The notes under the pieces: model-generated
The model's database searches: none
What the model saw: the letters and a program-made list of their open reading frames with translations, nothing else
Told to the model about the DNA's origin: nothing
DNA from: Deltaproteobacteria bacterium
Lineage (GTDB): Bacteria > Desulfobacterota > Desulfarculia > Adiutricales > Adiutricaceae
NCBI GenBank assembly: GCA_031276635.1
Contig: JAISMU010000062.1
Coordinates: 1-37,377 of the forward strand
Direction of reading: 5' to 3'
Length of the DNA: 37,377 nt
Shown here: in pieces, positions 32,818 through 37,377 of the stretch
Layout of the letters: each line of letters starts with the position of its first letter
How positions within the stretch are numbered: position 1 is the first letter of the stretch
Made by a program: the position numbers and the translations under genes

Positions 32818-34524
32818 TTGAAGCCCCTTGGTTTCGCCCCAAAATCGCCAGGCCCCGCGCCTGTTAATATATGCCCCGGCTCCCGTCTGGGTTGGCTGGT
32901 CAGCCTTAATTTCCTGATAGTCGGCCTGGCCCTCCTGATTCCGGCCTCACCCTCCTCGGCCCAGCCAGACGAGCGCCTGGCCCGGGATCAGGCCCTTTTG
33001 ACCGAAACCCAGCGGCAAGCCTTTTTATATTTCTGGGAAGCCTCTGACCCCATCTCCGGGATGGCCTTTGAGGCCGATTTTGGCTGGGAGGTCAAACCCG
33101 TGGCTGTGGGCGGGACCGGCTTCGGGGTGGCCGCCCTGGTGGTGGCTGTGGATAGGGGCTGGATCACGCGGGTGGAGGCGGTGGGCCGGCTTCTGAAGAT
33201 CACCGCGTTTCTCAAGGCCATCTCCCGACCGGAATGGCGGGGCGGCTTTCCTCACTGGATCAACAGTCAGGCCATGGAGCCATTTGACTTTGAGAACGGC
33301 AAAGACGTGATCGACACGGTGGAAACCTCCTTGTTGGCCCAGGGACTTTTGATCGCCCGCCGCTATTTCAACGGCCCGGGCGCCGAGGCCCAATTGCGCC
33401 GCCAGATCACGGAAATCTGGGAAAATATCGATTGGAATTGGTTCACCGATGGCCAGGAAAGCGGGATTTTCTGGCACTGGTCCCCACGACGGGGCTATCT
33501 GGGTTTGAAGATCAAAGGTTACAACGAGGCCTTGATCACCTATGTCCTGGCCGCCGCCTCCCCAACCCACCCCATCAGCCGGAAGACTTACGATTTTTGG
33601 TTGACCGGGCCCAATTACCGGACCAGGCGAACCTTTGGCTACCAGATCCAGGGCTCCCCCTACGGCGGGGGGCCGCTGTTCACCAGCCAGTACTCCTTTG
33701 TCGGGCTCAACCCCTGGGAACTGGCCGACCAGCGGGTCCCTCAGGGCTACTATGTCCGGGGCGTTAACCAGACCCTGGCCAATCGGGAGTACTGTCTCAA
33801 CCACGCTCCCCCTCGGTACCGCTACTCGGAGAAGCTGTGGGGGCTGACCGCCAGCCAGACCATGAACAATAGTTACGCGGCCTCATCCCCCACCGCTGAC
33901 CAGGGGGTCATCGCCCCCACCGCCGCCCTTTCGGCCATGCCCTACACGCCCCACTACTCCATGGAAGTCCTCCAGCACTTAAGCGGTCGGCTCAAAGACA
34001 AAGTCTGGGGCTGGTTCGGGCCCCGGGACGCCATCAGCCTCAAGGACGACTGGGTCAGCCCCCACACCCTGGCCATAGACCAGCTGCCCATAATCCTGAT
34101 GGTGGAGAACTACCGCACGGGCTTATTGTGGAATCTCTTCATGAGTGACCCGGAAATCCAGCGAGGCCTGGCGGCTCTGGGCTTTTTTCAGCCCAAGTTC
34201 ACCGAGGGTTTTCCCGAGGCGGTGGTGACGGCTCAAAAATCCGGCCAGAACTATCAACCCGACGCCCATGAAATCCGCCGACACCCGGACAAGGGCCAGT
34301 ATCTGATTCCATACTGGGTCGACAGCCCTGGCCCAATCCATTTCACTCTTCAGGACCCGGAGTACGTCAATGGGCCAAGCCTGGCTGATTGGACCGTGAC
34401 CGCCAAAGCCGGGCGCAACTTCCTGGCCCTGCCGGACCGCCAGCCCGGGGACGGTCGCCTCCTGCGTCTCACCATGACCAGGGCCAACGGTCAACCTCAC
34501 ACCTTGCCTTTAAGGCTGCATTGA
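32818..34524 (+). CDS. Secreted GH144-like glucanase/glucoamylase-domain protein
   Basis: This 568-residue protein has a long n-region and a signal sequence (WLVSLNFLIVGLALLIPA, cut near SSAQ). The body is an (alpha/alpha)6-type glycoside hydrolase of the PF10091 glucoamylase / GH144 type. It opens with ETQRQAFLYFWEASDP and SGMAFEADFG. Next come VAVGGTGFGVAALVVAVDRGW, GGFPHWIN, DVIDTVETSLLAQGLL, SPRRGYLGLKIKGYNEALI and GGPLFTSQYSF. The catalytic half closes with YGLTASQ-like and SMPYTPHYSMEVL-like blocks. A C-terminal beta domain of about 90 residues follows. GH144 members cleave beta-1,2-glucans in the periplasm. The start is TTG at 32818, with AGGAAG eight bases upstream. The next gene follows after seven bases. 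Confidence 0.85.
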   Translation: MKPLGFAPKSPGPAPVNICPGSRLGWLVSLNFLIVGLALLIPASPSSAQPDERLARDQALLTETQRQAFLYFWEASDPISGMAFEADFGWEVKPVAVGGTGFGVAALVVAVDRGWITRVEAVGRLLKITAFLKAISRPEWRGGFPHWINSQAMEPFDFENGKDVIDTVETSLLAQGLLIARRYFNGPGAEAQLRRQITEIWENIDWNWFTDGQESGIFWHWSPRRGYLGLKIKGYNEALITYVLAAASPTHPISRKTYDFWLTGPNYRTRRTFGYQIQGSPYGGGPLFTSQYSFVGLNPWELADQRVPQGYYVRGVNQTLANREYCLNHAPPRYRYSEKLWGLTASQTMNNSYAASSPTADQGVIAPTAALSAMPYTPHYSMEVLQHLSGRLKDKVWGWFGPRDAISLKDDWVSPHTLAIDQLPIILMVENYRTGLLWNLFMSDPEIQRGLAALGFFQPKFTEGFPEAVVTAQKSGQNYQPDAHEIRRHPDKGQYLIPYWVDSPGPIHFTLQDPEYVNGPSLADWTVTAKAGRNFLALPDRQPGDGRLLRLTMTRANGQPHTLPLRLH

Positions 34525-34531
34525 CGCGAGC

Positions 34532-35680
34532 ATGACCACCAAAGCTCCCCGCGAGACTGGCATAGAGCTGGGCCGGATCTACTGTTGCTTCTGCGTAATC
34601 CTGATCCACCTGAGCTTTTTTGTGCCAGCCTATCCCGTCATCAGCCTGACTTGGAGCCTGGCCAAATGCGCCTCCACCCCGGTATTCTTCCTCATAGCCG
34701 GATTTTTTTTCGCCCCGGAAAAGCCCTTTGCCATGTACTTGAGCCGGCTCATCGCCCGGGTCATCATTCCCCTGATCGTCGTCATGCTGGTCATCGCCCA
34801 GCTGACTCCCTGGCTGGCCAGCCAGGGGAACTTCTGGGACTGCCTCAAAAGGCTCAACTATGACAACCTAATTCTGGTGGGGAGAATTCTGATCACCACC
34901 TGGCCCTATGATTACCTGCCGGACTACAACCCATTTCTCTCCCTGTGGTTCAGCTTCGCTCTGCTGCTTTGCTACTTATGTATTCCCCTCCTCAAGATGA
35001 TCTGCGCCGACAACCCCGAAGCTAGGAAACTCAAGGGTTATCTGCTGGGCCTGGGCGCGATCTTCTTCATTTTCCGAGTCTCGATTCTCTGCGCCTTCCC
35101 GGATAGTTTCACGGCCCAACACCTGGACTGGTGGATCGAGGAAAAACCCTTCTACTGGCTGTGGCTGATGATTCTGGGCCACGAGCTGGCCCTTTACCTG
35201 AAAAAGCCGGAATTTTTGAGAAAATGGCGTCCCAAGCTGCTCTCGGCCAGCTTGGGAACCTATATCCTGGGCGGGGTGACGCTATTCTTTTTGACCATGA
35301 CTTTTAACGTCGATCCAGAGGGGTTGGTGGATCAACGTTACTTTGTGCGGGAATTTGTCTTCTATTTCCTGGCTCAGGTGGGCATGTTTGTCTTTTTCTG
35401 CGCCCTACCCCCCTGGCGCGGGTGGGTCGGCCGGGCCATCCTCTTTGTGGCGGACAAGACTTTTTACATCTACATCATCCATGAGGCGGTTTACCTGAAA
35501 CTTATGGCGGTGACCAGCCCGGATTTGACCAGCCTCAGCCATTACCTCGGCTTCGGGGCCTTGACTTTTGGCGTGGCCCTGGTTATCGGCTGCTTGTTGA
35601 AGGCCCTGGAGCGGGCCATAGCCAAACGCTTGGGCGCTGGCTCCAAAACCCCACCGCTTAAAACTCTGACCGCGAGTTAA
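34532..35680 (+). CDS. Acyltransferase-3 family membrane protein
   Basis: This 382-residue polytopic membrane protein of about ten helices has acyltransferase-3 hallmarks: ELGRIYCCFCVILIHLSFF in the first helix with the conserved His, TPVFFLIAGFFF, an Arg-rich loop after helix 2 (MYLSRLIARVIIP) and a late YIIHEAVYLKL. These enzymes transfer acyl groups to extracytoplasmic sugars; OpgC, which succinylates osmoregulated periplasmic glucans, is one example. It starts seven bases after a GH144-like glucanase and is surely in the same operon, which suggests a shared glucan substrate. The substrate is not provable from sequence. Confidence 0.85.
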   Translation: MTTKAPRETGIELGRIYCCFCVILIHLSFFVPAYPVISLTWSLAKCASTPVFFLIAGFFFAPEKPFAMYLSRLIARVIIPLIVVMLVIAQLTPWLASQGNFWDCLKRLNYDNLILVGRILITTWPYDYLPDYNPFLSLWFSFALLLCYLCIPLLKMICADNPEARKLKGYLLGLGAIFFIFRVSILCAFPDSFTAQHLDWWIEEKPFYWLWLMILGHELALYLKKPEFLRKWRPKLLSASLGTYILGGVTLFFLTMTFNVDPEGLVDQRYFVREFVFYFLAQVGMFVFFCALPPWRGWVGRAILFVADKTFYIYIIHEAVYLKLMAVTSPDLTSLSHYLGFGALTFGVALVIGCLLKALERAIAKRLGAGSKTPPLKTLTAS

Positions 35681-35959
35681 ACCTGAAAACGCGGACGGGC
35701 TAAAACTAGCCGCGAACTATTCCAGAGCCTTATTTTTTTTCGCCAAAGAAGTCAGACTCCAAGCCCGAAACAGCTTCGGAGCTAAATGAACAGGCGTCTG
35801 GCCAAAGAGGGTTTAGCTGGTCCCATTTGACAGTTTTAAATCGCGACTTTTATTTAAGGCCTGATTTTTGACCGACTCGCCAAAAATCCCAGCTTGAGAA
35901 AACGCGATTTTCGCGGACCAAAACCTAACTTTCTTAAGAGCGCTGCCGCTACCCTCCAT
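35681..35959. other. Spacer without a recognised gene
   Basis: Contains a T-run at about 35731-35738 preceded by weakly self-complementary sequence (GGCT/AGCC), a possible end for the glucanase-acyltransferase transcript. No gene seen. Confidence 0.4.
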
Positions 35960-36331
35960 CAACAGAATATGAAGAAAGACCAAGGCAACTGTTGGGTTCG
36001 TCGTATTTTGCGCGAGGCGAGCCACGCGGCTGTGAAAACGAAATGTATGTTCCACGCCAAGTATAAAAGCCTAGTGGTTAACCGGGGACACAAACGGGCT
36101 ATTGCGCGGTGGCGCGTAAAATCCTTAGAATAGCCTTCGCGCTATTAAAAAAGGAGGAGCCTTACAAGGACTATCCAGTTAACTATGAGGAACTGATGGT
36201 CAAACGGAACGCCACTCGGTTGGATTAGGGCCTTAGAAAAATACAACTACCCGCGCGGTAGTGGAAAGGAGAAAGGACCAGCCGCTCTCAAGAAGCCGGG
36301 CCGCCCAAAGGACCCAGCCGCTCCCAAATAA
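35960..36331 (+). pseudogene. IS110-family transposase, C-terminal remnant (copy 2)
   Basis: The plus strand reads VRRILREASHAAVKTKC, then a YKSLVVNRGHKRAI segment. A frame change near 36100 gives the counterpart of AVAHKML, then DYPVNYEELMVKRN. After a second frame change near 36215 comes WIRALEKYNYPRGSG, and then KKPGRPKDPAAPK to TAA at 36331. It is clearly related to the copy at 3521-3843 but in opposite orientation, and it too preserves only the last ~115 codons. Two frameshifts make it dead. Confidence 0.85.
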
Positions 36332-36642
36332 TCGGTAGATCCCTGGGGGCAACCGTTTAGCGCGGCGCGTCTTATTTAAAAGGCCCAGATATTAGTTCAA
36401 ATGGCGTAATTTTAAAGAATATACTAATTTAAACGCCCTTTATAAGGACGAAGGGAGTGGTTTATGCCTTTTGTCAAGTATGACACACCCTGAGTTTCAC
36501 GGTAAGATTTAAAAGGAGGCTGTGGCGCTGCCCAAACCAAATGAATTGATATTTTTTTGTTTGGAGTGAATAAAATAATTATGTTGGCTTAAAATTTATA
36601 TATAAAGTATGTATTCTAGGATAAAACCTGTCTGGGACGACT
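36332..36642. other. Spacer, possible trace of another insertion element
   Basis: An ATG near 36480 reads MTHPEFHGKI, stop, KEAVAL, faintly like the start of an IS3-type OrfA (PEFK.EAV). The match is too short to claim. The rest is AT-rich with no gene seen. Confidence 0.3.
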
Positions 36643-37377
36643 TTAAGCTGGGTCTCTCTGGGGATCGCCAAAGACCGCTTTGGCCTGGCCCCGACCAACA
36701 ACGCCTAGACCTATAGGCACAATTTCCTGGCCTGGCAGCCGATAACGCGCGCCATATTTTTTTTTCTTGATGACGCTGAGGGCTTTTTTGACCAATTTGC
36801 TCAGAGTTTTCACCGGACCAGCTGGATCCGGGCTTTGGGCGTATTTGAGCTCAATAACCGCGTGGAGGCCGTCAGAGGTTATCAGAAGCAAATCAAGATC
36901 CCCTACAGGCCCTGGCTCCTCAGCTCTGGCCTCAAGCAAACCAGAACAGTAACACAATAAAGCCATATGAAAGAAAGACTCTCCCAGACGCTCATTTTTT
37001 TCATAATGTTCCGCTGGAATACGATGGAACAGAACTCCAATTATTTGAGTAAGTAGCTCGTCATCCCGCTCTCTGAGGGCTTTGTTTAATTCAGCGGCTT
37101 CAGTAACAAGGTCATTTATATATAAACGTTCTTTCGCGCATTCATTTAAAACCTTATAGAACCTATCTTTTAACTCAAAATTAGGAACCTTGAAGAAATA
37201 TTGGTCTTTGCCATCAACCTCAGTAACTTTATCGATGGTCAAATACCCGGTATGAAACAATAAAGGCACAGTCGCGAGATGTCCGACTGAAATCAGAGAA
37301 AGATCTTCTTCTGAATACCCTTGACGGTCAATTTTTAAGACTGATAAAGTATTTTCGGTAATCGCGCTCTTAAGAAA
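36643..37377 (-). CDS. AAA-ATPase-like protein with C-terminal PD-(D/E)XK nuclease domain (5' part outside the window)
   Basis: The frame is open to the right edge, so only the last ~244 codons are seen; an internal GTG at 37269 is not the likely start. The visible part begins FLKSAITENTLSVLKIDR and VGHLATVPLLFHTGYLTI. It ends in a PD-(D/E)XK-type core: GDLDLLLITSDGLHAVIELKY carries the Asp and the E-x-K, followed by a Lys-rich helix and a late PIGLGVVGRGQAKAVFG strand. This is the PDDEXK_9 region that normally follows an AAA-ATPase-like domain in proteins of 500-600 residues, often present in many copies in host-associated bacteria. Function unknown. Confidence 0.82.
   Translation of the reverse strand, partial: FLKSAITENTLSVLKIDRQGYSEEDLSLISVGHLATVPLLFHTGYLTIDKVTEVDGKDQYFFKVPNFELKDRFYKVLNECAKERLYINDLVTEAAELNKALRERDDELLTQIIGVLFHRIPAEHYEKNERLGESFFHMALLCYCSGLLEARAEEPGPVGDLDLLLITSDGLHAVIELKYAQSPDPAGPVKTLSKLVKKALSVIKKKKYGARYRLPGQEIVPIGLGVVGRGQAKAVFGDPQRDPA

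Noticed and set aside
35813-36055. 80-codon minus-strand frame opposite the IS110 copy 2
   Set aside because: It is antisense to recognisable transposase sequence and has no independent support.
36480-36560. Start of an IS3-like OrfA (MTHPEFHGKI)
   Set aside because: Similarity covers about ten residues followed by a stop, which is too little to call.
1-37377. tRNA, rRNA genes and CRISPR arrays
   Set aside because: None recognised by eye in any spacer; no regularly spaced repeats were found.

Overview
The window looks like a chromosomal segment of a Gram-negative, probably deltaproteobacterial (Desulfobacterota) anaerobe. Its genes are GC-rich with Ala/Pro/Gly-rich proteins, and it carries a TonB-dependent receptor, periplasmic proteins and ModABCD. 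These genes are separated by AT-rich spacers full of decayed insertion sequences (IS110, IS4, IS5, an IscB fragment, probable IS ends). That degree of IS decay suggests a genome shaped by past mobile-element expansion, possibly in a host-associated lineage. The taxonomy is inferred from style only.

Left edge (1-3449): a very AT-rich, clearly foreign island with two tightly linked genes. One is a small gene split by a perfect A_AAA_AAA slippery heptamer. The other encodes a 938-residue protein with two different P-loop NTPase modules: a ParA-like domain with the variant KGGVGRT loop, and a second GxxGSGKT ATPase. This is the best candidate in the window for an undescribed biological-conflict (defence-like) system. 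An IS110 remnant abuts it.

3.5-11.2 kb: IS remnants, a palindromic structured spacer, a molybdate uptake operon (modC-modA-modB-modD, minus strand), a lone SGNH hydrolase, then a stretch of dead IS4 and IS5 transposases.

11.2-18.6 kb: a seven-gene minus-strand iron-uptake operon of the FTR1/P19 type: SagB-like nitroreductase, FTR1 permease, P19, DUF2318 membrane protein, two FtsX/MacB-like permeases and a LolD-like ATPase. Two Fur-box-like sites lie upstream. It is followed by a YdjM-like membrane hydrolase and a truncated IscB N-terminus, possibly with a remnant omega-RNA.

20.3-25.3 kb: a phosphomannose-isomerase-like protein that seems to lack its zinc ligands, a zinc-ribbon/membrane/MORN-like protein, and a 1.4-kb spacer with a candidate small RNA (consensus -35, strong intrinsic terminator).

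25.3-27.6 kb: an OprC/NosA-type copper TonB receptor with conserved CxxxM and HxM copper motifs plus an unusual Met/Gly-rich loop, preceded by palindromic operator-like sequences.

27.7-32.1 kb (minus strand): a membrane protein, an SPFH protein with five zinc ribbons, two tandem DUF805 proteins and a catalytically dead, probably domesticated IS256-type transposase.

32.8-35.7 kb (plus strand): a secreted GH144-like glucanase followed directly by an acyltransferase-3 protein, probably acting on a periplasmic or surface glucan. The right edge holds a second IS110 remnant, inverted relative to the first, and the 3' part of a PD-(D/E)XK/AAA-ATPase-like gene running off the window.
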